From NCBI GenBank assembly GCA_024233005.1, contig JACKQE010000001.1:248001-312000 (forward strand): DNA of 64,000 bases, written 5' to 3'. Of the stretch, positions 44,904 through 53,485 are shown piece after piece. Positions within the stretch are counted from its first letter, which is position 1. The number at the start of each line of letters is the position of its first letter. Under the pieces are notes generated by a model, which searched no databases, was not told where the DNA came from, and was given only the letters and a program-made list of their open reading frames with translations. A program made the position numbers and the translations under genes. This DNA comes from Akkermansiaceae bacterium (GTDB lineage: Bacteria > Verrucomicrobiota > Verrucomicrobiia > Verrucomicrobiales > DEV007).

Positions 44904-45263
44904 TCAACCGGATGGGCATGATTTGAGCAGGTAAGCGGGGAGCCAGCCTTCTTCGTCATTGGCATTGCGGCACCAATGCCATCCTTGCACCTCCCGGAGG
45001 GAGATGATTTTCTCATTTTTGACGACGCTCAGATCCCTGGCGTGGAAGTCCTTCAACACGACCGCCGTGCCATCGCCCCGTGGTTCAATGTGACCGTCCG
45101 GCACATAACTGCCACGTCCGGTGATGGCGGTGACCCAAGTCCAACCCGGCCAGTCCGGGTCCGGGGCGCCGACTCGAACGCAGTCTCCCTCCGCAAGAAG
45201 GAGTGGTGCCCGGTCGATGACGCGGTATTCCGAGGTGGCAATGAAGGAACGGCTTGGAGACAT
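44904..45263 (-). CDS. SH3-like domain protein
   Basis: 119 aa, no signal peptide. Two short bacterial SH3-like repeats can be seen: 'LLLAEGDCVRVGAPDPDW...WTWVTAITGRGSYVPDGHIE' and 'ARDLSVVKNEKIISLREVQGWHWCRNANDEEGWLPAYLL'. Bacterial SH3 folds bind peptides or envelope polymers. It lies 16 bases after the sugar-nucleotide-transferase-like gene on the same strand. Confidence 0.7.
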   Translation of the reverse strand: MSPSRSFIATSEYRVIDRAPLLLAEGDCVRVGAPDPDWPGWTWVTAITGRGSYVPDGHIEPRGDGTAVVLKDFHARDLSVVKNEKIISLREVQGWHWCRNANDEEGWLPAYLLKSCPSG

Positions 45264-45279
45264 GGCGGGGTCGAGGAGA

Positions 45280-45960
45280 TCAATCCAGCAGCGATGGGTG
45301 GTTGTTCTTCACGGTGCGGCCGTGGTCGAGGACGCCCCTCCAGTGGGTGCAGGGATGAACCAAGGTGTTTCTTCCGAGAAGGCTGCCGGGACTGATGACA
45401 CTGTTGCACCCAATTTCGGAGTGGTCTCCGATAATGGCGCCAAATTTCCGCAGCCCGGTGTCGTGTTTCGTTCCATCCGGTGTTCGCACGCGGATGTTGG
45501 CGCGGTCCAAACGGACATTTGAGAGGATGACTCCGGCGCCGAGGTGGGCCTTGTGGCCGAGGAGGCTGTCGCCGACATAGTTGAAATGGGGGACTTCGCA
45601 ATGGTCGAAGAGCACACAATTCTTGAACTCCGAGCTGTGCCCCAGGGTGACCCCCTCCCCAGCGATGACGTTCTCCCGGATATAAGCCCCGCTCCGCACC
45701 AGGCTGCCGCGACCAATCCAGGCAGGTCCCTTGATTACCGCGAATGCTTCCACAATGACCCCTTCTTCCAGGATGACCTCTGGTCCCACCGAAGCCAGCG
45801 GATCGATCAGTGCTTCCGTCCTGCACCCGCCGGAGGGTATCTGCTCTGCCAGATACCCGGCGATCCGGGCAATGGCCTGCCATACCGGTTCGTCGTAGAG
45901 AAAGAGGGCCGGGTGCGCCGTGTGCGTCAGATCCAGCCAGGCTTCAGGGCGCAAATCCAT
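45280..45960 (-). CDS. Left-handed beta-helix (hexapeptide) protein, GlmU-like
   Basis: 226 aa from the ATG at 45960 (a GTG at 45966 is possible). The middle and end are made of imperfect hexapeptide repeats (PEVILEEGVIVEAFAVIKGP, GAGVILSNVRLDRANI, GAIIGDHSEIGCNSVISPGS) forming a left-handed beta-helix. The N-terminus ('LFLYDEPVWQAIARIAGYL') lacks a nucleotidyltransferase domain, so it resembles the acyl/sugar-nucleotide-transferase half of GlmU-type proteins. Substrate unknown. It starts 13 bases after the frr stop. Confidence 0.78.
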   Translation of the reverse strand: MDLRPEAWLDLTHTAHPALFLYDEPVWQAIARIAGYLAEQIPSGGCRTEALIDPLASVGPEVILEEGVIVEAFAVIKGPAWIGRGSLVRSGAYIRENVIAGEGVTLGHSSEFKNCVLFDHCEVPHFNYVGDSLLGHKAHLGAGVILSNVRLDRANIRVRTPDGTKHDTGLRKFGAIIGDHSEIGCNSVISPGSLLGRNTLVHPCTHWRGVLDHGRTVKNNHPSLLD

Positions 45961-45973
45961 GGGCACTGCACCG

Positions 45974-46540
45974 TCACACCGTCATGATTTCTTTTTCCTT
46001 GTGAGCCGCGTGCTCATCAATGGAGGCGACGTACTTGTCCGTCAGCGTCTGCACCTCTTTTTCATTGCGATGCAGGTCATCCTCGGTGATTTCCCCGTTT
46101 TTTTGGGCGGACTTGAGATTTTCCATGCCATCCCGGCGGGCGGAGCGGACTCGGACTTTTCCCTGCTCGGACATGTCCCGCATCAGTTTGACAAGCTCCT
46201 TGCGCCGTTCCTCGCTCAGTTCAGGAATGGGCAGACGAATCAGTTTGCCATCCATGGAGGGGGTGATGCCCAGCCTGGACTCACGCAGAGCCCGTTCGAT
46301 GTCTTTCAAGGTGCCGGGATCGTAAGGGGACACTGTCAGGAGGCGGGGTTCCGGAGTGGAGATGAGCGCGAGCTGTTTCAGACGCATGTTCGAGCCATAC
46401 GCTTGAACATGGACTTCGATTCCTTCAATCAGGCTCGGACTCGCCTTGCCCGTCCGCACCGTCGACATTTCGTGCAGCACATAATCGACCGCCTTCTGCA
46501 TGGCTTCTTCGGTTTCGAGGAGAATTTCGTCGGCGTTCAT
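45974..46540 (-). CDS. frr: Ribosome recycling factor
   Basis: 188 aa, standard length. RRF motifs are STVRTGKASPSL near the N-terminus, GSNMRLKQLALIS, DPGTLKDIERALRES and the helical RRKELVKLMRDMSEQGKVRVRS. With EF-G it splits post-termination ribosomes. It lies downstream of pyrH by 36 bases, the order seen in most bacteria; tsf, which usually precedes pyrH, is not here. Confidence 0.97.
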   Translation of the reverse strand: MNADEILLETEEAMQKAVDYVLHEMSTVRTGKASPSLIEGIEVHVQAYGSNMRLKQLALISTPEPRLLTVSPYDPGTLKDIERALRESRLGITPSMDGKLIRLPIPELSEERRKELVKLMRDMSEQGKVRVRSARRDGMENLKSAQKNGEITEDDLHRNEKEVQTLTDKYVASIDEHAAHKEKEIMTV

Positions 46541-46576
46541 AATTGCGAAGGACAGGGTCAGGAGGGCAAAGGGAAA

Positions 46577-47326
46577 TCAAACGGAGGTAACTTCGGCCAT
46601 TTTGGTGGGGGCGCTGCATACGCGGGTGCCGATGGGGTCCCCGGCGAGAGCCTTCCGTACATTGCCCTCGGTATTCATGTCAAACACCACGATCGGCACA
46701 TTGTTGTCCCGGCAAAGGGAGAAGGCGGTGGAGTCCATGACCTTCAGATCCAACTGCAACGCATCCGTGAAGGAAAGGGTTTCGAACCGCTTCGCATCCG
46801 AATGTTTGGCCGGGTCCTTGTCATACACGCCGTCGACTTTGGTGGCTTTGAAAATCACATTCGCCCCGATCTCGCTGGCGCGCAGGGCGGCAGTGGTGTC
46901 GGTCGAGAAAAACGGATTTCCGGTGCCAGCGGCAAAGATGACGACCCGACCCAGCTCCAAATGGCGGATCGCGACCCGACGAATGAACGGCTCGGCGACA
47001 TTTTTCATCTCGATGGCCGACTGCACCCGGGTCGGCACTTCGATTGCCTCGAGCATACTTTGGATGGCCAGCGCGTTCATCACGGTTGCCAACATTCCCA
47101 TGTAATCCGCTGTGGCCCGGTCCATGCCACGATTGGCGGCGCTGATGCCCCTCCAAAAATTGCCACCCCCAATGACGAGGCCGATTTCAATTCCCCCTTG
47201 GTGCGCTGCTTTGATCTCCTGGGCGATGGATTCGACGATCTCCGGCGAGATATTTTCGTGGCTACCCGGGGCGCGCAACGCCTCCCCACTGAGTTTGAGA
47301 ATGACGCGTTGGTGGCTGCGGGGCAT
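46577..47326 (-). CDS. pyrH: Uridylate kinase (UMP kinase)
   Basis: 249 aa. Amino-acid-kinase fold: ILKLSGEALRAP, IGLVIGGGNFWRG, DYMGMLATVMNALAIQ, GTGNPFFSTDTTAALRA and VYDKDPAKHSDAK. It makes UDP from UMP in pyrimidine synthesis. It is immediately followed by frr. Upstream lies an MFS transporter on the same strand instead of the more common rpsB-tsf pair. Confidence 0.97.
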   Translation of the reverse strand: MPRSHQRVILKLSGEALRAPGSHENISPEIVESIAQEIKAAHQGGIEIGLVIGGGNFWRGISAANRGMDRATADYMGMLATVMNALAIQSMLEAIEVPTRVQSAIEMKNVAEPFIRRVAIRHLELGRVVIFAAGTGNPFFSTDTTAALRASEIGANVIFKATKVDGVYDKDPAKHSDAKRFETLSFTDALQLDLKVMDSTAFSLCRDNNVPIVVFDMNTEGNVRKALAGDPIGTRVCSAPTKMAEVTSV

Positions 47327-47391
47327 GAGTTATCAAAAAACCACAAAAATGACCTATTGCAATATTCAATGTCGCTAGTCGTCCGAAAAAA

Positions 47392-48669
47392 TCAGGCCGG
47401 TTCTGCTTCCTGTTCTTCACCTTCCACAGCCGAAGGCATGGTCGCTTGAGGAGGCATGCGTTTGAAATACCGGGTGGCGATGAGCAACGAGAGAACAGAA
47501 ATGCCCGCGCTGACGAAAAAGGCGATGCCCGGAATTTTGATGGGGACTTCGTCACTGATGAAATATCCAAAGAGCCCCGTGGCGAGGATTGGGCCAAAAA
47601 TGGCGGCCAGACTTTGCAGACTGGTCATGGTTCCCTGGACTTCGCCTTGGACATCGGCACCAACACTGCGAGAGATGAGCCCTTGGATCGCTGGTCCGGT
47701 CAGACCTGCCGCAGATCCAAAGAAAATGATGACGTAGACCATCCACCCTTCGGTGGCAAAGCCGTACAGGGCATAAGCGGCAGTGGCAACCAGAAGCCCG
47801 ATGCTGGCAGATTTGGCTTCGCCGAGTCGTTTGACAGCCACCCGGTTCAAGCCTCCCTGGACCATTGCCGCCATGAATCCAACAAAGGCGAGTGACACGC
47901 CCGTCTGCAATTCACTCCAGTGATACCGGTAACTGGTGTAGAGCACCCAGGTGCTGGGCAGTACCTGGTGGGCCAGGCAGATCAGAAAATGGGTCAAGGC
48001 CAGCCCCAAAACAGCTGGAAACCTTTTCAAATCCAAAAGTGAACCCACTGGATTGGCGCGCGCCAGAGAGAAAGCGCGGCGGTTTTCCGGCTTCAGGGAC
48101 TCGGGCAAGACCAGCAGACCGTAGAGCCAGTTTGCCAATGTCAGGCAGCCCGCCACCACGAAAGGGACATGGAGACCGTATTGTCCGAGTATGCCTCCGA
48201 TGAGGGGTCCGAGAATGAATCCCAAGCCAAAGGCGGCTCCCACAAGGCCGAAATTGGCCGCACGTTTTTCAGGCGGGCTCACATCGGCGATGTAAGCGGT
48301 CGCCGCTGAGAAACTGGAACCCGTGATCCCTGAAATCATCCTGCCGACAAAGAACCAGGCCAGTGACGGGGCAAAAGCGAGGAAGAAGTAATCAACTCCC
48401 GAACCAAAGAGGGAAAAGAGGATCACCGGGCGCCTCCCGACTTTGTCAGAAAGGCTGCCCAGCACCGGGGCGAAAAGGAATTGCATCAAGGCATAGAGGG
48501 CAGAAAGGAAGCCCAACGTGTGCGCGGCGGCTTCCACGCTGCCACCCTTGAAGTGTTCCACCAACTTGGGAAGCACCGGGACGATGATGCCGATGCCGAG
48601 AATATCGAGCACCAGGGTGATAAAAATGAAGCCGAGGGCGGGTCTGCGAGAGGTCACGAGGGAGGGCAC
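47392..48669 (-). CDS. MFS transporter, tetracycline-efflux (TetA/MdtG) type
   Basis: 425 aa with 12 predicted membrane helices. Motif A GSLSDKVGRRPVIL follows helix 2, and the GISGITGSSFSAATAYIADV-like segment (RMISGITGSSFSAATAY) marks the TCR/Tet branch. A repeat of motif A in the second half is weak. It likely exports a drug or metabolite with proton exchange. The C-terminal tail is Glu-rich. Located 65 bases upstream of pyrH, same strand. Confidence 0.88.
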   Translation of the reverse strand: MPSLVTSRRPALGFIFITLVLDILGIGIIVPVLPKLVEHFKGGSVEAAAHTLGFLSALYALMQFLFAPVLGSLSDKVGRRPVILFSLFGSGVDYFFLAFAPSLAWFFVGRMISGITGSSFSAATAYIADVSPPEKRAANFGLVGAAFGLGFILGPLIGGILGQYGLHVPFVVAGCLTLANWLYGLLVLPESLKPENRRAFSLARANPVGSLLDLKRFPAVLGLALTHFLICLAHQVLPSTWVLYTSYRYHWSELQTGVSLAFVGFMAAMVQGGLNRVAVKRLGEAKSASIGLLVATAAYALYGFATEGWMVYVIIFFGSAAGLTGPAIQGLISRSVGADVQGEVQGTMTSLQSLAAIFGPILATGLFGYFISDEVPIKIPGIAFFVSAGISVLSLLIATRYFKRMPPQATMPSAVEGEEQEAEPA

Positions 48670-48720
48670 TTAGCCCCGCGACAGCCAAACAGCAAGTGCC
48701 TTTGCACCGGGGAGAAATCG

Positions 48721-49596
48721 TCAGACCGGACTTCTTTTCAAAAGCCCCGCGCTCCATTTGCCCCGGATCACGGTCTTCAAGGGGCGGTATCCGCATTCCA
48801 GAGCCGCGCCCAGAGTGGCCGGCAACTCTTTGGCCAGCACGCCGGAGAAGATAATACGGCCTTCCGCCGCCAGCCAGGGTTTCAGAAGAGGGAAGACCTC
48901 CTTCAGGAGTCCACTGTAGAGATTGGCGGCGACGATGTCGTGCCGTCGCGTGGGTTTCTGTCCCAGCCAAGCGATGGCATCCGCCTCGATCAATTCAATG
49001 TCAGTGGCTCCGTTGTCAGCGGCATACTCCTTTGAAGCACTCAAAGCCATCGGATCGAATTCCACACCGGTCACGGGTTTGGCTCCGAGATGGTGCCCCG
49101 TGATCGCCAAAATGGCACTGCCACTTCCGAGATCGAGCAGGGACCACGGAGCGGAGGACAACCGGTCTGCTTCATCCACCAGAAGCCGCAGGCAGGTGGC
49201 CGTGGTGGCATGATCTCCGGTCCCGAAAGCAAGTCCCGGTGGGAACCAAAGGACCTGACGGTCCGGGTGGGCGGCGCGCGCTTGCTCCACCGGATCGGGG
49301 CTCACGCTCGTCATCACGAGGAACCGGTCGCGAATGCGGATTGGCGCCGTGTTGGCATCCTCCGGTTTGGTCAACCACGCTTCCGGAGGGACTTCATGGA
49401 CCTCTCCTCCGTGCTGGGCGAGGAGCACTTCGGCCTCGTCGCGTGTTGGGCAGTATATGAGAAGTTCCCCAGTTTTGTGCCCGGGCCGTGATTCGACGAT
49501 GGGAAAATGCCCCAATTTTTCCAGAAGGGCTGCGGCTGCCTCCAACTCGCCGACCGGGCAGCCTTTGGACCAGCGGTAGTAGGTGTCAGGCAACAT
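48721..49596 (-). CDS. prmA: Ribosomal protein L11 methyltransferase
   Basis: 291 aa. The PrmA hallmark PPGLAFGTGDHATTATCLRLL precedes the SAM-binding LDLGSGSAILAI; the motif IVAANLYSGLLKEVFP corresponds to the family N(I/L)xxxxL loop. It methylates ribosomal protein L11. ATG at 49596 gives the usual length and starts LPDTYYRW; an upstream extension would run into the tRNA gene. Confidence 0.93.
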   Translation of the reverse strand: MLPDTYYRWSKGCPVGELEAAAALLEKLGHFPIVESRPGHKTGELLIYCPTRDEAEVLLAQHGGEVHEVPPEAWLTKPEDANTAPIRIRDRFLVMTSVSPDPVEQARAAHPDRQVLWFPPGLAFGTGDHATTATCLRLLVDEADRLSSAPWSLLDLGSGSAILAITGHHLGAKPVTGVEFDPMALSASKEYAADNGATDIELIEADAIAWLGQKPTRRHDIVAANLYSGLLKEVFPLLKPWLAAEGRIIFSGVLAKELPATLGAALECGYRPLKTVIRGKWSAGLLKRSPV

Positions 49597-49674
49597 GGCA
49601 GGTGATAGGGTTCTTTCAGAGGCACAGGCGTCCCGGGGAAAAGACGTGTTGGTGCCCAATGCCGGAAGTGGCAT

Positions 49675-49749
49675 TGGAGCGGGTGATGAGATTCGAACTC
49701 ACGACATCAACCTTGGCAAGGTTGCGCTCTACCCCTGAGCTACACCCGC
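49675..49749 (-). tRNA. tRNA-Gly (GCC)
   Basis: 75 bases with an encoded CCA. Acceptor GCGGGTG/CACCCGC, discriminator T, D-loop AGCTCAGGGGTAGAGC, anticodon stem CAACC/GGTTG around TTGCCAA (anticodon GCC), T-loop AGTTCGAAT. It sits just upstream of prmA on the same strand. Confidence 0.96.
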
Positions 49750-49866
49750 AGAACGCTGCGGCTTCCTGTTTGTGGCAGGAAGGGCCGCATTATGCTACTC
49801 CATGGGCTTTTGTGCAAGAGAAATTTCCAGTGGAAAATGATAAAGAAGTCCTAAGCTAAACCACGA

Positions 49867-50514
49867 TTACGGCGCCTCACGGATCCTCACCTTGCGGATG
49901 GAAAGTGGCAGGCCGTGGTCCTGAAAGCCAATGACTCCTTTTTGCGGCCGACTGGCAAGGGCTCCCTGGCTGAGGTCCACTTCATTGACGACCTGACCAT
50001 TCAACGTCACGGTCAAATGATTGTCTTTGCAATGGATCAAGAAGTGGTTCCATTCACCAGCCGGCTTGGCGGCGCGCTTGGTCGGGGGCTTTCCGGGGAT
50101 GATGCCGCCGCTATCGTGATCATTCAGGGGCTTTTCGGGTCCCCAGGAGGCGGAATCGTAGATTTGCACTTCGATTCCCTGTTTGACCGGGTCATTGACA
50201 TCTCCGACTCGGAAATAAAAACCACTGTTTCCTTTCTCTTGGACCAGATAATCGAACTCGATCTCGAAGTCGCCATACCGTTCCTTGGACCAGAGGTAGG
50301 CGCTCCAGCGTGACCAGCCGGACTCCCCGGGTCTTGGGGTCAAAGTGGCGACTCCGTCTTTGAGCGACCAGTTTCCGGTTGTGTGCCAGTGGGTCTGGAG
50401 TTCCGATCCATCAAGCAATTCCTGCCAGGGCGGCTCGGCGGAGGCCGGGCGGCTCAGGCCTCCACAAAGGGCCAGAACAAGGAATCCAAGAGTTTTGAGG
50501 GCGGTGTTTTTCAT
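49867..50514 (-). CDS. DUF1080-family secreted protein
   Basis: 215 aa with a signal peptide ending PASA (residue 26). WQELLDGSELQTHWHTTGNWSL, FEIEFDYLVQEKGNSGFYFR, GIEVQIYDSASWG, GEWNHFLIHC and a final VIGFQDHGLPLSIRKVRIR make a complete DUF1080 domain. Likely acts on keto-sugars or glycosides in the periplasm like the copy at 41512, but it stands apart from any sulfatase. Confidence 0.9.
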   Translation of the reverse strand: MKNTALKTLGFLVLALCGGLSRPASAEPPWQELLDGSELQTHWHTTGNWSLKDGVATLTPRPGESGWSRWSAYLWSKERYGDFEIEFDYLVQEKGNSGFYFRVGDVNDPVKQGIEVQIYDSASWGPEKPLNDHDSGGIIPGKPPTKRAAKPAGEWNHFLIHCKDNHLTVTLNGQVVNEVDLSQGALASRPQKGVIGFQDHGLPLSIRKVRIREAP

Positions 50515-50591
50515 CAGGGAGTCGTGTGGGGTTTGCTGCCGGTTCCAGTTTTATCGGGAACGAACCCTTCTGGCAAGCCCGGAACCACCAT

Positions 50592-51200
50592 TCAGGCCGC
50601 AAAGGCGGCTTCCACCAAATCGCAGAGAATGTGGCCAACCAGTAGATGGCACTCCTGAACTCTTGCCGTGATGTCCGAAGGCGCGCAAAAGGCCAGATCG
50701 GCCAGATCGGCACAGGCTCCCCCCTGGCGTCCGGTGAAGGCGACGACAAAGGCACCAGCGGCTTTGGCAGCCTTGAGACCCGCCACGACATTCGCACTGG
50801 TGCCAGAGGTGGAAATTCCCACGACCACATCCCGGGCATCGCAAAGCGCCTCCACTTGGCGGGCAAAAACGCCCTCATAACCGAAATCATTCGCCCCGGC
50901 GGTGAGGATGGAAGTGTCCGTGGTGAAGGCGATGGCGGCCAGAGGACGGCGGTTCCGCGTGTAACGCACCACCAATTCCGCCGCGAAATGTTGGGCATCG
51001 GCCGCACTGCCGCCGTTGCCGAAAAAGCAGACTTTGCCGCCGGCTTCGATCGCTCGGGTGCAGGCGCCGACGAGTTGTCCGATCACGGCCGTCTGCTCCC
51101 GCAGGGCGGTCACGGCAACGAGGTGATCTTCGATGGTTTGAAGAATGAAAGGGTTGGTTTCCACAGGCGCACAATGCCTCACTCTTCGTGATTTTTCCAT
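50592..51200 (-). CDS. gmhA: Phosphoheptose isomerase (SIS domain)
   Basis: 202 aa. SIS-domain enzyme converting sedoheptulose 7-phosphate to heptose 7-phosphate, first step of ADP-heptose synthesis. GKVCFFGNGGSAADAQHFAAELVVRY and GISTSGTSANVVAGLKAAK are typical GmhA motifs, and a late ECHLLVGHILCDLVE carries the zinc-associated His/Glu. ATG at 51200 overlaps the heptose kinase stop by 22 bases; GTG at 51164 would give the more usual 190-residue form. The heptose kinase gene is directly upstream. Confidence 0.92.
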   Translation of the reverse strand: MEKSRRVRHCAPVETNPFILQTIEDHLVAVTALREQTAVIGQLVGACTRAIEAGGKVCFFGNGGSAADAQHFAAELVVRYTRNRRPLAAIAFTTDTSILTAGANDFGYEGVFARQVEALCDARDVVVGISTSGTSANVVAGLKAAKAAGAFVVAFTGRQGGACADLADLAFCAPSDITARVQECHLLVGHILCDLVEAAFAA

Positions 51201-52204
51201 GCCTCAAGCAGATCCTGAGGGGTGATCTGGGCGGTCCCGAGCTTGCCCACGACCACTCCGCTGGCCGCGTTGGAAAGATCCGCCGCAAGCCGGGGGCTGG
51301 CTCCGGAGCACAAGGCGAGGGTGAAAACGGCGATGGCGGTGTCACCGGCGCCTGAAACATCAAAGACCTCCTTGGCCCGGGTCGGGATGTGGTAGCGGTC
51401 GCCACTGCGCGAAAAAAGCATCATCCCCTTCTCGCCCAGGGTAATCAGCACGTGCTCGGTGTCCCATTTTTCCAGCAGCCGCTCACCCACCCTGGCGAGC
51501 ACGTGGTCCTCCATCGGCGGGAGGGCATCATGGGGATCGGCCACACCGGCCTCGTGGAAGGCCTCGGCCCGGTTCGGTTTCACTGCCGCCACCCCTCGCC
51601 AAGCGATGGGGTTGCGCGGATTGGGATCCACGGTGACGAGGATTCCGAGGTCATGGGCCAGTCCGGTCACCGCCTCCACCACCGCCGCAGAGAGAAAGCC
51701 TTTGGCATAGTCCTCCAGCACAATGGCATCAAGTCCCGGCGCCATTTCTTCCAGCATGGCAATGATCTCCCCAATTTGCGGGGTGGTGAGCGGGCGGGGC
51801 CGTTCATGGTCGACCCGCACCACCTGTTGTTGCCGGGCCACGACACGGGTCTTGGTGATGGTGGGATAATCTGCCACCCGGAGAAGACGCCCCGTACGGA
51901 TGTGGTCCGCCCGGAGCACCCGGTCGAAGAGCGCCGCATTGTCGTCCACTCCCACCATGCCGATGAGGTCCACGGTGGCTCCGAACGGCGTGAGATTGCG
52001 GGCCACGTTGGCTGCCCCGCCGGGATAGAGCGATTCCCTTTCGACCTCCACCACGGGCACCGGGGCTTCAGGGGATATCCGGTTGACCCGTCCCCAGATG
52101 AAGCGGTCGAGCATGACATCGCCAAGCACGACAAGGCGCTTCCGGGAGAAAGACTCCAGAAGGGGCTCAATGAAGGGAGGAGTGGTGGCAGCGTCAGAAG
52201 CCAT
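51179..52204 (-). CDS. rfaE1: D-glycero-beta-D-manno-heptose-7-phosphate kinase (HldA/RfaE1-type)
   Basis: 341 aa, PfkB (ribokinase) family. GDVMLDRFIWGRVNRISPEAP and YPGGAANVARNL are signature blocks of the RfaE kinase domain; DVSGAGDTAIAVF has the catalytic Asp. It phosphorylates heptose 7-phosphate at C1. The nucleotidyltransferase half found in bifunctional HldE is missing, so a separate HldC-type enzyme must exist elsewhere. The start is divergent from the SHD1-like gene at 52357. Confidence 0.92.
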   Translation of the reverse strand: MASDAATTPPFIEPLLESFSRKRLVVLGDVMLDRFIWGRVNRISPEAPVPVVEVERESLYPGGAANVARNLTPFGATVDLIGMVGVDDNAALFDRVLRADHIRTGRLLRVADYPTITKTRVVARQQQVVRVDHERPRPLTTPQIGEIIAMLEEMAPGLDAIVLEDYAKGFLSAAVVEAVTGLAHDLGILVTVDPNPRNPIAWRGVAAVKPNRAEAFHEAGVADPHDALPPMEDHVLARVGERLLEKWDTEHVLITLGEKGMMLFSRSGDRYHIPTRAKEVFDVSGAGDTAIAVFTLALCSGASPRLAADLSNAASGVVVGKLGTAQITPQDLLEAWKNHEE

Positions 52205-52356
52205 GGCGCGTGAGCCCGGAATGTCCGACGGGATTCCCGAAGGTCAACGGCAAGTCGTCGTTGGAGCGGGGTTTCTCGGACCGATGGTGCCGAGCTTGAG
52301 GGGCCCTTCTGTCCTACCGTTGGTCGAAGCTTGCGCTCCCCGGGCGGGATGGTAAG

Positions 52357-53073
52357 ATGATTCGCATGAGACCTTTCCGCTATTGTCTGGCCTTGCTCGC
52401 AGCCCTGACCGCCGGTCATTTCACCGCCATTCCGGCGGGTGCCGCCCCGCAAATCTTCAGCGATTACCGCGAGGCCATCGCCAAAGCCAAGGAAACCAAA
52501 AGCATCATCGCTTGGATTTTGGTGCGCGATTTTGACAAGGTCGGTGATCAGGTGAAGCAGTGGGTTCGGGAGGATTTGATCATCAGTGACAAAGGGATTG
52601 TGGTGGCCCATTGTCGGACGGCGGACTCCACTGCGATGAAGCTTTTTTCAGGCAAATTCGGACAAGACACCTCCAAAACCCCGCTTCTGGTGGTGACGAC
52701 TTTCGATGGCACTGTCCTTTCGTCGGCGGGTGGCGCGGACCAGGAAGCCTACCAGACCGCGATGAAAGAGGGTCGTGAGAAGGCTGGGCTGGGAGATGGC
52801 ACTCTGGCTGTGACGACCTCCAACCAGGATGCCAAAATGTTGCGGGAAGTCTTTGGCAAAACGGAATCGGGCGAGATCACCATGACCGAGACCCGGACCT
52901 GGACCTTCAGCAACGGGGCGCTCGTCGAGGCCGCCCTGCTCCGTGCCAGCGGGGACACCGGGACCCTGATCAAGAAAACCGGCGAGAAATTCGACATCAA
53001 GTTCGCCGATCTCGCCCCCACCGACATTGCCTATCTGACGAAGGTTCTGGGACGGTCTCCATTGGTGAAGTGA
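52357..53073 (+). CDS. Secreted protein with SHD1-like C-terminal domain
   Basis: 238 aa with a signal peptide (about 1-30). The first part (SDYREAIAKAKETKSIIAWILVRDFDKVGDQ) resembles a thioredoxin-fold protein without an active-site CxxC. The end, TRTWTFSNGALVEAALLRASGDTGTLIK...FDIKFADLAPTDIAYL, has the pattern of the SLA1 homology domain 1 (SHD1) repeats widespread in PVC secreted proteins. M1 at 52357 or M4 at 52366 are possible. Function unknown. Confidence 0.72.
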   Translation: MIRMRPFRYCLALLAALTAGHFTAIPAGAAPQIFSDYREAIAKAKETKSIIAWILVRDFDKVGDQVKQWVREDLIISDKGIVVAHCRTADSTAMKLFSGKFGQDTSKTPLLVVTTFDGTVLSSAGGADQEAYQTAMKEGREKAGLGDGTLAVTTSNQDAKMLREVFGKTESGEITMTETRTWTFSNGALVEAALLRASGDTGTLIKKTGEKFDIKFADLAPTDIAYLTKVLGRSPLVK

Positions 53074-53485
53074 TCCTGGGCCTGATCGGGGCTGGTCTTC
53101 TGCGGCATTGTGGCAGTGCCCCTTGGAATTCTAAACGCGTTGAATAGTAGCGAACGCCGTTTTGATTCTAGTTAGCTCGCTCGGCGGCGAGCTTGGCTGG
53201 GAATGGCGCATCAGGGCCGGTTAGGCAAACCCCGTGGACTTCTCCACGGGCGGGTAAAACCCGGAAGCCGGACGAAGGATTCTGAGCTCGTCCCTTCCGG
53301 TGCGGGGTGGCCACTGGCTGAGCCGAAAAACTGTTGTTTTCCAATCAGCCCACTGAAACCCCACGCTGATCTGCCGGAGAGGGGGTGGAGTTCCCTTTCC
53401 TGACTACCCCGGCCCTCTTGTTTCTGCCGTCATTGCGCCGCTCGACCGTCTTGCCTTTTTTTCAGCCAAGGAGGATAAATGTTCC
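53074..53485. other. 412-base non-coding stretch, hairpin-rich
   Basis: No gene was recognised between the SHD1-like gene and the DUF1501 gene. The centre holds a run of perfect inverted repeats (see the entry at 53175-53293); the last 20 bases hold AAGGAGG at 53468-53474, a full-strength Shine-Dalgarno 11 bases before the DUF1501 start. A 66-codon plus-strand frame starting near 53203 is treated as chance. Confidence 0.8.
53175..53293 (+). ncRNA. Candidate structured RNA with five hairpins
   Basis: Within 119 bases there are five perfect stems: GCTCGC/GCGAGC (53175-53180 with 53187-53192), GGTT/AACC (53219-53222 with 53228-53231), CCCGTGGA/TCCACGGG with a CTTC loop (53231-53238 with 53243-53250), CGGGT/ACCCG with an AAA loop (53251-53255 with 53259-53263) and GGACGA/TCGTCC (53270-53275 with 53288-53293). 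The order of adjacent small stems is more like a functional RNA or 5' leader than a terminator, and no T-tract follows. No known RNA family was matched. It precedes the DUF1501 gene run by about 190 bases. Confidence 0.4.

Noticed and set aside
45920..47449. Open frame of about 500 codons opposite frr and pyrH
   Set aside because: The minus-strand genes are universally conserved; the antisense reading shows no domain or signal.
53200..53345. Resemblance of the hairpin region to a cobalamin or c-di-GMP-I riboswitch (fragments GCCACTG and AGGCAAACC)
   Set aside because: Only short fragments match; the rest of each consensus is absent.
53203..53403. 66-codon plus-strand frame in the hairpin-rich gap
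   Set aside because: No ribosome binding site, no recognisable composition or motif, and it overlaps the structured element.
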